This document shows, one piece after another, positions 26,297-36,006 of a stretch of DNA of 64,000 nt; position 1 is the first letter of the stretch; each line of letters opens with the position of its first letter. Source of the stretch: Arthrobacter sp. 135MFCol5.1 (lineage in GTDB: Bacteria > Actinomycetota > Actinomycetes > Actinomycetales > Micrococcaceae); NCBI RefSeq assembly GCF_000374865.1, contig NZ_KB895456.1, positions 62,001 through 126,000 on the forward strand. Direction: 5' to 3'. A model generated the notes under the pieces. It was given only the letters and a program-made list of their open reading frames with translations, searched no databases and was not told where the DNA came from. The translations under genes and the position numbers were made by a program.

Positions 26297-27004
26297 ATGA
26301 TTGAAGTCAAGAACCTGATCCGTACTTTCAACTCCGGTGACCGCACCATCAAGCCGGTCAACGATGTCAGCTTCGCCTTGGAGCAAGGAACCCTTGCCTC
26401 GATTGTTGGCAAGAGCGGCAGTGGCAAGAGCACCCTCTTGTCCCTCCTGGGCGCGCTTGACAAGCCCACCAGCGGTGACGTGCTGGTCAACGGGGTCAGC
26501 CTCGCCAGGATGCCCGACGCAAAGCTGACCGAGTACCGTCGGCGCGATATCGGTTTCGTTTTCCAGCAGTTCAATCTGATCCCCAACTTATCGGCAGTGG
26601 ACAACGTCATGCTGCCCATGGAGTTCGCCGGCATGCGCAAGGCAGCCCGGCTGCAGCGGGCAAAGGAGTTGCTGGAGCAGGTCCAGCTGGACCCTTCCAA
26701 GCATGAGCGGCGCATCAACCGGCTCTCCGGTGGCGAGCAGCAGCGCGTGGCCATTGCCCGGGCACTGGCCAACGAACCCAAGCTCATCCTGGCCGACGAG
26801 CCCACCGGGAACCTGGACGAGCAAACCGGCGACCACATCATCGAGCTCCTCAGTTCGCTGAGCCGGGACCACAACACCACCATCCTGGTGGTCACGCACG
26901 ACCGCGCCTTGGCCAACAAGACCGACCGCCGTTTCCGGCTCCAGCAGGGCAAGTTGACGGAGGAACCCGTCCGCGGCCGGGCCGCCGTCGCCGCTTCTGC
27001 CTGA
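26297..27004 (+). CDS. MacB/LolD-type ABC transporter ATP-binding protein
   Basis: A 235-residue ATPase with Walker A VGKSGSGKST (residues 37-46), signature LSGGEQQRVAIARAL, Walker B LILADEPTGNLD and switch His in LVVTHDRALA. VFQQFNLIPNLSAVDNVMLPM is diagnostic of the LolD/MacB/FtsE branch. It follows the permease by 2 nt and a terminator lies 15 nt downstream, so this is a two-gene operon. Confidence 0.92.
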   Translation: MIEVKNLIRTFNSGDRTIKPVNDVSFALEQGTLASIVGKSGSGKSTLLSLLGALDKPTSGDVLVNGVSLARMPDAKLTEYRRRDIGFVFQQFNLIPNLSAVDNVMLPMEFAGMRKAARLQRAKELLEQVQLDPSKHERRINRLSGGEQQRVAIARALANEPKLILADEPTGNLDEQTGDHIIELLSSLSRDHNTTILVVTHDRALANKTDRRFRLQQGKLTEEPVRGRAAVAASA

Positions 27005-27019
27005 GGCGTCCGGGGCTCG

Positions 27020-27042
27020 AGGCGGGGCACCGCGCCCCGCCT
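27020..27042 (+). terminator. terminator after the MacB-like operon
   Basis: Perfect 9-bp stem AGGCGGGGC / GCCCCGCCT with a 5-nt loop ACCGC. Confidence 0.65.
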
Positions 27043-27110
27043 TGGGCCCGTTGTGCTGGTGCCGTCCTCCCCCGTGGCGGCGCACTCCCCCACCCCGCAG
27101 CGCGCTGTGA

Positions 27111-27116
27111 CAGGAT
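27111..27116 (+). promoter_or_regulatory. -10 box of leaderless Gfo/Idh gene promoter
   Basis: CAGGAT ends 8 nt before the ATG at 27124, with no ribosome binding site. One base off TANNNT. Confidence 0.4.
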
Positions 27117-27123
27117 GGCAGTT

Positions 27124-28194
27124 ATGACTGCTCCCATCGCCACGCCATGGCTGACCGGCCAGCCTGACCAGGACCCCCGCTCCGCCACCGGAACGCCCCT
27201 GCGCTGGGGAATCATCGCAACAGGCAGCATTGCCCGCGCCGTCTCACAAGATCTTGCGTTGCTTCAGGACGCCAGGCTGTACGCGGTCAGTTCCCGGGCC
27301 CAGGACTCTGCGGACGCGTTTGCTGTCGCCTACGACTTTGAGAAAGCCTACGGGGACGACGACGGCGTGCCCGGCTACCAACGGCTCCTCGCCGATGACG
27401 CCGTGGACATCGTCTACGTCGCAACGCCGCATGCGCAGCACCACGAGATTGTCCTCGCCGCCCTCAACGCCGGCAAGCACGTGCTGTGCGAAAAAGCCTT
27501 CACCATCAACGCCCGGGAAGCGGCCGAACTCATCGACGTCGCCCGCAAACACAAGCTCTTCCTGATGGAGGCGGTCTGGAGCCGGTTCCTGCCGTCAATG
27601 CAGCGGGCTTTCGAAATTGCCGCATCGGGTGAACTGGGCGACATCCACTGGATCAGCGCCGACCTCGGCTTTCCTGCACCGTACTCCCCCACCGCCCGGC
27701 TCTGGGCGCGCGAAGACGGCGGGGGTGCGCTGCTGGATCTGTCGGTTTATCCGCTTCTCTGGGCCTTGGGGACCCTCGGTTTTCCGCAGACCGTGAGCGC
27801 CACCGGATTCGTGAACGACGACGGCGTGGACGCCCAGAACGCGATGACCCTCGGCTACAGCCACGCGGCCCAGGTCCAGCTCACCTCATCGCTGCTGGCG
27901 CATGGGCCCCGTACCGCCACCGTTGCCGGAAGCCTGGGGTTCCTGCAGAGCGTTGGGTCGATCAACAGTCCGCGCGAACTCATCATCGCCAACGGGTGGG
28001 AGAACCGCCGGACGGAAACGTTCGACGTCGTCGGAAAGGGCTACACCTACGAGCTGCGCGAGGTGATGAGGTGCGTCCAACAGGGGCTCACGGAGAGCCC
28101 GGTGATGCCTCTGGAGGATTCACTGAACACGATGCGGCTGTTCGACGGTGTTCGCGCGCAGCTGGGCGTCACCTACCCGAACGACAACCGCTAG
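27124..28194 (+). CDS. Gfo/Idh/MocA family oxidoreductase
   Basis: A 356-residue NAD(P)-dependent oxidoreductase. The N-terminal Rossmann domain has WGIIATGSIARAVSQDLALL, and the catalytic-site Lys is in the conserved HVLCEKAFTINAREA (EKP-like motif with Ala in place of Pro). The C-terminal domain begins near SRFLPSMQRAFEIAASGELG. Substrates of this family are usually sugars, inositols or dihydrodiols, and none can be named here. The leaderless -10 box favours the ATG at 27124 over the in-frame ATG at 27115. Confidence 0.88.
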   Translation: MTAPIATPWLTGQPDQDPRSATGTPLRWGIIATGSIARAVSQDLALLQDARLYAVSSRAQDSADAFAVAYDFEKAYGDDDGVPGYQRLLADDAVDIVYVATPHAQHHEIVLAALNAGKHVLCEKAFTINAREAAELIDVARKHKLFLMEAVWSRFLPSMQRAFEIAASGELGDIHWISADLGFPAPYSPTARLWAREDGGGALLDLSVYPLLWALGTLGFPQTVSATGFVNDDGVDAQNAMTLGYSHAAQVQLTSSLLAHGPRTATVAGSLGFLQSVGSINSPRELIIANGWENRRTETFDVVGKGYTYELREVMRCVQQGLTESPVMPLEDSLNTMRLFDGVRAQLGVTYPNDNR

Positions 28195-28305
28195 GGCTTG
28201 GGGCGGAGTTCCCAGATTGTTTGCGCCAACCCCTAGACTTCCCGGAATGCCCGGTCCTACCCTGTAGGCAGCATCGATTGCGCCGGTCACTGGGGGGTGG
28301 TACGC

Positions 28306-29271
28306 ATGGCTCGAAGGAGTTCGCCATGGTGTGCCCTGCGCCCTGCGCTCCTCGCCGGAGCGGCCGCAGTCTTGTGGCTGACGCTGTCGTCAGCCCCAGC
28401 GTCGGCGGATTCCGGTCCTGGCTCCCCGCCCGTGCTCGGCGACGTGACCGGCTCGGTTTCAGCAATGACCCACGATCTTGCGAATCCGGCGTCCCCAGTG
28501 GCCCCTCCGGCCGGACCTGCTGCAGCACCCGGACTGGTGCAGACGGTGGCACCGCCGGTATCCGAGGCTGGGGACACTACCATTTCCACGGTTCCCGTGG
28601 TGGACCAGCTTGTTCCGGGGGGAAGCGTTTCCGCTGTCTCCGCTGCAGTTGGTGGCATGGCCGACCAGATAGCGGCCGGGGTGGCGGAGGTTGTTGCGGC
28701 CCCTGCAGCCGAGGCCGTCCCGGCACTCGAACCGGCGCTCCAACCGGTTGCTGATCTTCTGACCCGTGCCACCGCAACACCGCTTCCGCTTCCCGCTCCG
28801 ACCGTCGACGCCGTGCTGGCAGATCTGCCTTCCGTGGTTGCTCCTGTTCCCGCAGCTGGGCCCGAGGCCTTGGAGGCGCTTCCGGATGTACCTGGAATGC
28901 TCCCGGAAGCGGAACAGGGAGCAGGGGCGTTGCCCACGGCGCCGGCCTGCAGCAGCAGCGCTGGCTTTGCGACGGTAGGTCGCGCAGCCTTGGCGAACAC
29001 GTCTGCCCCGCAGGCTGGCATGTCTGTCCCTGCTGGGCCCGCTTCAGGACAGCCCCTTCCCGTCGATCCGGCAACGCTGCCTGCCCAGGTTCCTGCCGCA
29101 CCGGCATCCGGCACGGGCAGCGGTGCATCATCCGGCGGTGCGGCCGGTGCCGCAGCATGGCTGAGCCCTGCCTACTTTGGCTTTGAACGTCCCGGCGCTG
29201 TTCCCGCCGGTGAGACCTTCGAGCACGCCCCTGCGCCGGTGTCATTCGACCCCGGTTCTTCCCCTGACTAG
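28306..29271 (+). CDS. secreted Ala/Pro/Val-rich protein of unknown function
   Basis: About 321 residues from the ATG at 28306, behind a GGGGGG ribosome site. An in-frame GTG at 28297 is possible. A signal peptide is clear (RPALLAGAAAVLWLTLSSAPASA). The rest is low-complexity, rich in Ala, Pro, Val and Gly, without cysteines except one CSSSAG stretch, and without a membrane anchor or LPxTG motif. It looks like a cell-surface or matrix protein. It sits directly upstream of an LAKTG-anchored repeat protein, and both may act at the envelope. No domain recognised. Confidence 0.7.
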   Translation: MARRSSPWCALRPALLAGAAAVLWLTLSSAPASADSGPGSPPVLGDVTGSVSAMTHDLANPASPVAPPAGPAAAPGLVQTVAPPVSEAGDTTISTVPVVDQLVPGGSVSAVSAAVGGMADQIAAGVAEVVAAPAAEAVPALEPALQPVADLLTRATATPLPLPAPTVDAVLADLPSVVAPVPAAGPEALEALPDVPGMLPEAEQGAGALPTAPACSSSAGFATVGRAALANTSAPQAGMSVPAGPASGQPLPVDPATLPAQVPAAPASGTGSGASSGGAAGAAAWLSPAYFGFERPGAVPAGETFEHAPAPVSFDPGSSPD

Positions 29272-29362
29272 TTGAGGCCGCCTGCCCTCTAACGGGCAGC
29301 ACGTGGCTTTACGGGCAGCTGATCAGCGCCCGAACAACATCAACCATTCAGGAGTCACCATC

Positions 29363-30184
29363 ATGAACTGCACCCTTCGCAGGGGGCTGCTTTGCACCCT
29401 CTTTGCCGGCGGCCTTCTGGCCTTTGGCTGCGCTGCCGCCAACGCGGCGGACACAACCAGCGGGACGGATCTTTCCGCGTCCGCCCTGATCTCGGCGGCG
29501 CCCGCTGACTCGACGTCGTTGGGCCTGCTGGGTGGCCCAACGCCGTCCAGCTCAACGGGCGTCGCCGCTGCAGTGGATGTCAACCTCGGCCTCAGCACCA
29601 ACGGCACCGGGACCACGGACGGCACAACCGCCGACCTCGGCGCAACCGTAGACCTGGGACTCGGCAGCGCCACCACCCCCGCAACCGGCACCACCGACCT
29701 CGCAGCCGCAGCCGACGTCAACCTCGGCCTCGGCACCAACGGCACCGGGACTACAGACGGCACAACCGCCGACCTCGGCGCAACCGTAAACCTCGGCACC
29801 GCCACCACCCCCGCAACCGGCACCACCGACCTCGCAGCCGCAGCCGACGTCAACCTCGGCCTCGGCACCAACGGCACCGGGACTACAGACGGCACCGCCG
29901 GAGACGCCGGAACAGCTGATCCCGGAACAAGCACCCCCGGCGCAAGCAATGCTGCCTCCGGCGACGTCCCGGCGGCATCCGCAGGCTCCAGGGCCGTCAG
30001 CGGAGCCATCGCACCTGTCACTGTCCCGCTCAGCAACCCCGCGCAGGGCCGTCCCGGCCTCGCCACCACGGGAACCGCGAACACCGGCCTCGCCAAGACC
30101 GGCTGGGATGGATCCTTGGCGCCTCTGGCACTGCTGCTCCTGGTGGCAGGACTTCTGGTGCTCCGGAAACGCAAGGTCTCCTAG
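29363..30184 (+). CDS. LAKTG-anchored surface protein with tandem repeats
   Basis: A 273-residue secreted protein starting at MNCTLRRGLLCTLFAGGLL, behind AGGAG. The signal peptide ends near AAANA. The middle consists of three copies of a 44-46 residue Thr/Gly/Asp-rich unit containing DVNLGLGTNGTGTTDGT. The C-terminus has the sorting signal LAKTG, a hydrophobic helix (APLALLLLVAGLLVL) and a basic tail RKRKVS. The LAxTG form is the one recognised by class E sortases of high-GC Gram-positives. No sortase gene is in the window. A stalk or adhesin role is inferred. Confidence 0.75.
   Translation: MNCTLRRGLLCTLFAGGLLAFGCAAANAADTTSGTDLSASALISAAPADSTSLGLLGGPTPSSSTGVAAAVDVNLGLSTNGTGTTDGTTADLGATVDLGLGSATTPATGTTDLAAAADVNLGLGTNGTGTTDGTTADLGATVNLGTATTPATGTTDLAAAADVNLGLGTNGTGTTDGTAGDAGTADPGTSTPGASNAASGDVPAASAGSRAVSGAIAPVTVPLSNPAQGRPGLATTGTANTGLAKTGWDGSLAPLALLLLVAGLLVLRKRKVS
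29579..29899 (+). repeat. tandem repeats inside the LAKTG protein gene
   Basis: Three near-identical DNA units begin at 29579, 29717 and 29849 (periods 138 and 132 bp, that is 46 and 44 codons). The third is cut short. High nucleotide identity, including silent positions, suggests recent duplication or recombination. Confidence 0.85.
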
Positions 30185-30200
30185 GGGTTCGTCTTTCAAT

Positions 30201-30247
30201 AGGCAGCGCCCGCGCGGAGGCGCCTGAAAGGGCTGCCTCGCGCGGGC
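30201..30247 (+). other. two overlapping, mutually exclusive hairpins
   Basis: AGGCAGC (30201-30207) pairs with GCTGCCT (30232-30238). The adjoining GCCCGCGCG (30208-30216) pairs with CGCGCGGGC (30239-30247). The two stems cross, so only one can form at a time, or they form a knot. It lies 17 nt after the LAKTG gene stop and may act as its terminator. Confidence 0.4.
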
Positions 30248-30329
30248 CGGCGAGAGGAGGACATCCACCCGGAACAAACCTGAGCACAACACAAAACATG
30301 TCATCAGCACACATGTCCTTGTAGCCAAT

Positions 30330-30364
30330 GGTCCGGCGGAAATGCTTCAACACACCGCCGGACC
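30330..30364 (+). terminator. terminator between LAKTG gene and kinase gene
   Basis: Perfect 10-bp stem GGTCCGGCGG / CCGCCGGACC with a 15-nt loop. It separates the surface-protein genes from the kinase promoter. Confidence 0.6.
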
Positions 30365-30409
30365 GTTGGCATGCGCACCGCCAAATCTGTGGTTTAACCG
30401 CGGCCCTCG

Positions 30410-30415
30410 TATAAT
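30410..30415 (+). promoter_or_regulatory. -10 box of the kinase operon
   Basis: Consensus TATAAT 42 nt before the kinase ATG. No good -35 is seen at 17 nt. A GGGAGGAA ribosome site follows, so this transcript has a leader. Confidence 0.55.
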
Positions 30416-30456
30416 TTGGGGTACGACAGTGCCGCAGCGCACCGGGAGGAACGGTC

Positions 30457-31653
30457 ATGGTGGCGGAATCGCCTAGCTCCATCAAGAATGAAGTGGTCGG
30501 CGGACGTTACCGTTTGAGCGAAGTAATCGGCCGCGGCGGAATGTCATCGGTGTACTGCGCCCGCGACGAAAACCTCGGCCGCGACGTCGCCTTGAAACTC
30601 TTCGCTCCGCAGGCCCCGGACGCGGACGAGCTCAAGCGCCAGGAAGCCGAGATCCAGCTCCTTGCCACGCTCAACCATCCCGGCCTGGTCACGCTCTTCG
30701 ACGCCGGGATTGATGACCGGATCCCGGACGAACCCCGGCCCTTCCTGACCATGGAGCTCGTCGACGGACAAGACCTCCGCAGCCGCATCCGGCACAGCCG
30801 GGTGCCCCTGGAAGAATTGTCCGTCATCGGTGCCGGCATCGCCGATGCCCTGGCCTACGTCCACGGCCTGGGCATCATCCACCGCGACATCAAACCCGGC
30901 AACATCCTGCTGGTCCAGATCCGTCCCGGCGAGCCGCTGCGCCCGAAACTCACGGACTTCGGCATCGCCAGGATCGTGGATTCCACCAGGCTCACTGCCA
31001 CCGGGACCATGGTGGGCACCGCCGCCTACCTCAGCCCCGAGCAGGCACTCGGCAAGCCCCTGTCCCCCGCAACCGACATTTACTCGCTGGGGCTGGTGTT
31101 GCTCGAGTGCATTAAGGGCACCGTGGAGTATCCCGGCAGTGCGGTGGAATCGGCTGTGGCGCGGCTGCACCGCGCCCCTGAAATTCCCGACGACGTGCCC
31201 TCCGAATGGGCTGAGCTCATCCGCTCCATGACGTCCATCGAGCCGCTTGAACGGCCAACGGCTGCCGACATCGAGACCTCGTTGCGCCAGGCCCTCGTCT
31301 CGCCCGCCTCCACCCCCGGGGAACTGGCTGCGGAGACCACCCGGGTGCTGCCCGCCATGCCCTTCCACCCGCCGTCCATCACTGCCGAAGAATCGATGGA
31401 TGAGCTGCGGGAAGCGGCTGCCCCTGGGAGCGCGCGACGCCCTGTAAAGAAGAGCGCCTCTTCGCTGCGCCGGTTCCTGTGGAGCAAGCGAATCTGGCTG
31501 GCCGTGGTCCTCGGCCTACTGGTGGTTGCCGCTGCTGCGGCAGCGGTGATGATCAGCGTCTCCGCCCGGCCCGCCGACGTCGTCCCTTATCCCACGGTCA
31601 CAGGCACCTTGGGTGACCATCTGAAGGAACTCCAAAAGAGCGTGGCCCCGTGA
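30457..31653 (+). CDS. membrane Ser/Thr protein kinase without PASTA domains
   Basis: A 398-residue Hanks-type kinase. The Gly loop is IGRGGMSSVY, with Lys in VALKLF. The catalytic HRD is at residues 142-144 with Lys 146 (HRDIKPGN), DFG is at 167-169, and the activation segment contains TGTMVGTAAYLSPEQ. A Pro/Thr-containing juxtamembrane linker leads to one transmembrane helix (VVLGLLVVAAAAAAVMI). Only ~25 residues lie outside, so it lacks the PASTA sensor of PknB. The next gene starts at a GTG overlapping its stop (GTGA), which suggests that the lipoprotein and kinase function together. Confidence 0.93.
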   Translation: MVAESPSSIKNEVVGGRYRLSEVIGRGGMSSVYCARDENLGRDVALKLFAPQAPDADELKRQEAEIQLLATLNHPGLVTLFDAGIDDRIPDEPRPFLTMELVDGQDLRSRIRHSRVPLEELSVIGAGIADALAYVHGLGIIHRDIKPGNILLVQIRPGEPLRPKLTDFGIARIVDSTRLTATGTMVGTAAYLSPEQALGKPLSPATDIYSLGLVLLECIKGTVEYPGSAVESAVARLHRAPEIPDDVPSEWAELIRSMTSIEPLERPTAADIETSLRQALVSPASTPGELAAETTRVLPAMPFHPPSITAEESMDELREAAAPGSARRPVKKSASSLRRFLWSKRIWLAVVLGLLVVAAAAAAVMISVSARPADVVPYPTVTGTLGDHLKELQKSVAP

Positions 31654-32144
31654 CGTTGCACCCGACCACAATGGCGAGGTTTGCCCTGGCCGGCACCGCG
31701 GCGCTGCTTGTGTCCGGTTTCCTGGGCGCGTGTGCCTCGCCCGGTTCCGGCCTGCAGCGGGAGGCCGCCACACAGTTCCAGGCGCGGGTACTTGAGGTTA
31801 CCCAGGCGGCTTCGCAGGACGATCCTGCCTCGGCCCTGAAGGCGCTGGACGGGCTTGAATCCGACCTCTCGGCGGCAACGGCGAAGGGCCAGGTCTCCGA
31901 GGAGCGGAGCCGCAGCATCACCACGGTCGCCAGCGCCGTCAGGGCAGACCTCAACGAGGCCGTTGCCGCCCAGCAGGCTGCCGCCAAGGCCGCCGAGGAC
32001 GCGCGGACAGCAGCACAGCAAGCGGCGCAGAGCGCGTACCCCACGGCGGATGCGCCCGTGCCCCAGCCTGCCCCCGCCCAAGGTAGTTCCGGCAGCGGCG
32101 GCGCAAAGAACAGCGGCGGCGACAAGGGCAAGGGCAAGAACTGA
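31650..32144 (+). CDS. small coiled-coil lipoprotein coupled to the kinase
   Basis: A 164-residue lipoprotein: signal peptide with lipobox FLGAC, then a predicted helical domain rich in Ala, Glu, Asp and Gln (residues ~40-125, QFQARVLEVTQAASQDDP and AVAAQQAAAKAAEDARTAAQ), and a Pro/Gly/Lys tail ending KGKGKN. No known domain. The 4-nt overlap with the kinase gene and the short extracytoplasmic tail of that kinase make this a candidate external sensor or partner subunit. This is inference from context. Confidence 0.7.
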   Translation: MTLHPTTMARFALAGTAALLVSGFLGACASPGSGLQREAATQFQARVLEVTQAASQDDPASALKALDGLESDLSAATAKGQVSEERSRSITTVASAVRADLNEAVAAQQAAAKAAEDARTAAQQAAQSAYPTADAPVPQPAPAQGSSGSGGAKNSGGDKGKGKN

Positions 32145-32167
32145 CCTGCACCCATCCGCCGACATGC

Positions 32168-32209
32168 AAAGGGGCGGTGCCCCGGAATCATCCGGAGCAC
32201 CGCCCCTTT
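32168..32209. terminator. bidirectional terminator, kinase operon and icd
   Basis: AAAGGGGCGGTGC(C)CCGGA, loop ATCA, TCCGG(A)GCACCGCCCCTTT: about 18 pairs with one mismatch and A/T runs on both sides, between convergent genes. Confidence 0.88.
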
Positions 32210-32232
32210 CATTGCTGCCGAAGCCGCGGCGG

Positions 32233-34777
<2,545 letters not shown>

Positions 34778-35740
34778 ATGACACGTACCAGGTCCCTGGC
34801 ATCCGGCTTCCTGACCTTCTCCGCAGCCGCGGTGCTGGCACTTACGTCCGCCGGCGGGGCTTCCGCCACCCCCGCACCGTCCGACGGTACGTCGAATCCC
34901 TCGGTTGCCAGCATCTCAGTCGACGCCGGCGGAGCAGCTGACTACTGGACCCCCGAACGGATGCAAAGCGCCCTTCCAGGTGACACCCTTGCAGGGAAGG
35001 CGCTCGAGCGCGGCAACCGCTCCAGCCTCGCCGTGGTGGAGAAGGGCAAGCCCTCCACCACCAAGGGAACCAAGGGAAAGCCCACCATCGCCAAGAGTGA
35101 AAACCCCGTCGCCCACATCGGCAAGGTCTTCTTCACCATGGGCACAACCAACTACGTGTGCTCGGGCAACGCCGTCTCCTCCGCGAACGGCAGCACTGTG
35201 GCAACGGCCGGACACTGCGTTAACGAAAGTGGCGCCTACGCCACCAACTTCGTCTTCGTGCCCGCCTACGACAACGGCGCAGCCCCCTACGGCAAGTGGA
35301 CCGCCAAGGCCCTCTACGCCCCCACCCAGTGGGTTTCAACCGGGGACATGACCTATGACACCGGCTTCGCGGTCATGAACCCCTTGAACGGCCAGAAGCT
35401 GACAGACGTCGTTGGCGGCTCGGGCACTGCCTTTAACCAGGCCCGCGGCCTGACCTACACGGCCTACGGCTACCCGCAGGCCTCACCGTTCGACGGCACG
35501 TCCCTGTGGAGCTGCACCGGCACGGCCAGCAACGATCCCAACAACCCGCAGTTCGGCACCCAGGGCATTCCGTGCGACATGACCGGCGGTTCCTCGGGCG
35601 GTCCGTGGTTCATCGGCATCGGGTCCGACGGGCTGCAGAACTCGATCAACAGTTACGGCTACAACGGCTCCGCCGTCATGTACGGCCCTTACTGGGGCTC
35701 GGTTATCGAGGCCACGTACACCAATGCAGCGAAATCCTAA
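34778..35740 (+). CDS. secreted trypsin-like serine protease
   Basis: A 320-residue secreted protease of the V8/S1 type. A signal peptide (SGFLTFSAAAVLALTSAGGASA) is followed by a pro-region of ~75 residues containing DYWTPERMQSALPGDT and a Lys/Thr/Pro-rich linker. The catalytic triad is His in VATAGHCV, Asp in DMTYDTGFAV and Ser in MTGGSSGGPWF. Two cysteine pairs are plausible. The ATG at 34778 is chosen because the signal peptide begins there. The frame is open 53 codons further upstream. A small ORF with the same YWT-ERM motif overlaps its last codons. Confidence 0.88.
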   Translation: MTRTRSLASGFLTFSAAAVLALTSAGGASATPAPSDGTSNPSVASISVDAGGAADYWTPERMQSALPGDTLAGKALERGNRSSLAVVEKGKPSTTKGTKGKPTIAKSENPVAHIGKVFFTMGTTNYVCSGNAVSSANGSTVATAGHCVNESGAYATNFVFVPAYDNGAAPYGKWTAKALYAPTQWVSTGDMTYDTGFAVMNPLNGQKLTDVVGGSGTAFNQARGLTYTAYGYPQASPFDGTSLWSCTGTASNDPNNPQFGTQGIPCDMTGGSSGGPWFIGIGSDGLQNSINSYGYNGSAVMYGPYWGSVIEATYTNAAKS

Positions 35741-35897
35741 AGAACCCGCACCGGACCAGGACCCCGTCAGCCATGTCGACCTTGAACAGTCCAGCGAGGA
35801 AGTCCTCGAATACTGGACCGAGGAGCGGATGGCTGAAGCCCGGCCCCGGGAGGTAAAACTTCCGGAACCCGGCCCCGGCCCGGCGGCCCGGCACTAA
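35724..35897 (+). CDS. 57-residue protein with the protease pro-region motif
   Basis: Small ORF that starts inside the last codons of the protease gene in another frame (17-nt overlap) and ends 10 nt before a strong terminator. It is acidic and has no signal peptide. Residues ~25-42 read EEVLEYWTEERMAEARP, very like DYWTPERMQSALP in the pro-region of the protease just upstream. The motif recurs in secreted actinobacterial proteases. Possible roles are a cytoplasmic inhibitor or folding helper that mimics the pro-peptide, or simply a conserved small protein. A ribosome site is weak (GAGG, 12 nt away), so coupling to the upstream gene is likely. Confidence 0.6.
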   Translation: MQRNPKEPAPDQDPVSHVDLEQSSEEVLEYWTEERMAEARPREVKLPEPGPGPAARH

Positions 35898-35907
35898 CCG
35901 CACAACA

Positions 35908-35951
35908 GACGACGGCGCCCGTCCCCTTCTCAGGGGACGGGCGCCGTCGTC
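35908..35951 (+). terminator. terminator after the protease and small ORF
   Basis: Perfect 19-bp stem GACGACGGCGCCCGTCCCC with loop TTCTCA. The strongest hairpin in the window. Confidence 0.9.
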
Positions 35952-35963
35952 GGTTCAATCCGC

Positions 35964-35999
35964 CATCGATTGCTCCGTACCCGTGGGGAGCAATCGATG
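35964..35999 (-). terminator. terminator after purH
   Basis: Perfect 13-bp stem CATCGATTGCTCC / GGAGCAATCGATG, starting 8 nt beyond the purH stop on the minus strand. Separate from the adjacent protease terminator. Confidence 0.75.
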
Positions 36000-36006
36000 C
36001 AGCCGA

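Noticed and set aside
29579..29899. Regular repeats that could suggest a CRISPR array
   Set aside because: Units are 132-138 bp, in frame and coding, with no spacer/repeat alternation and no cas genes nearby.
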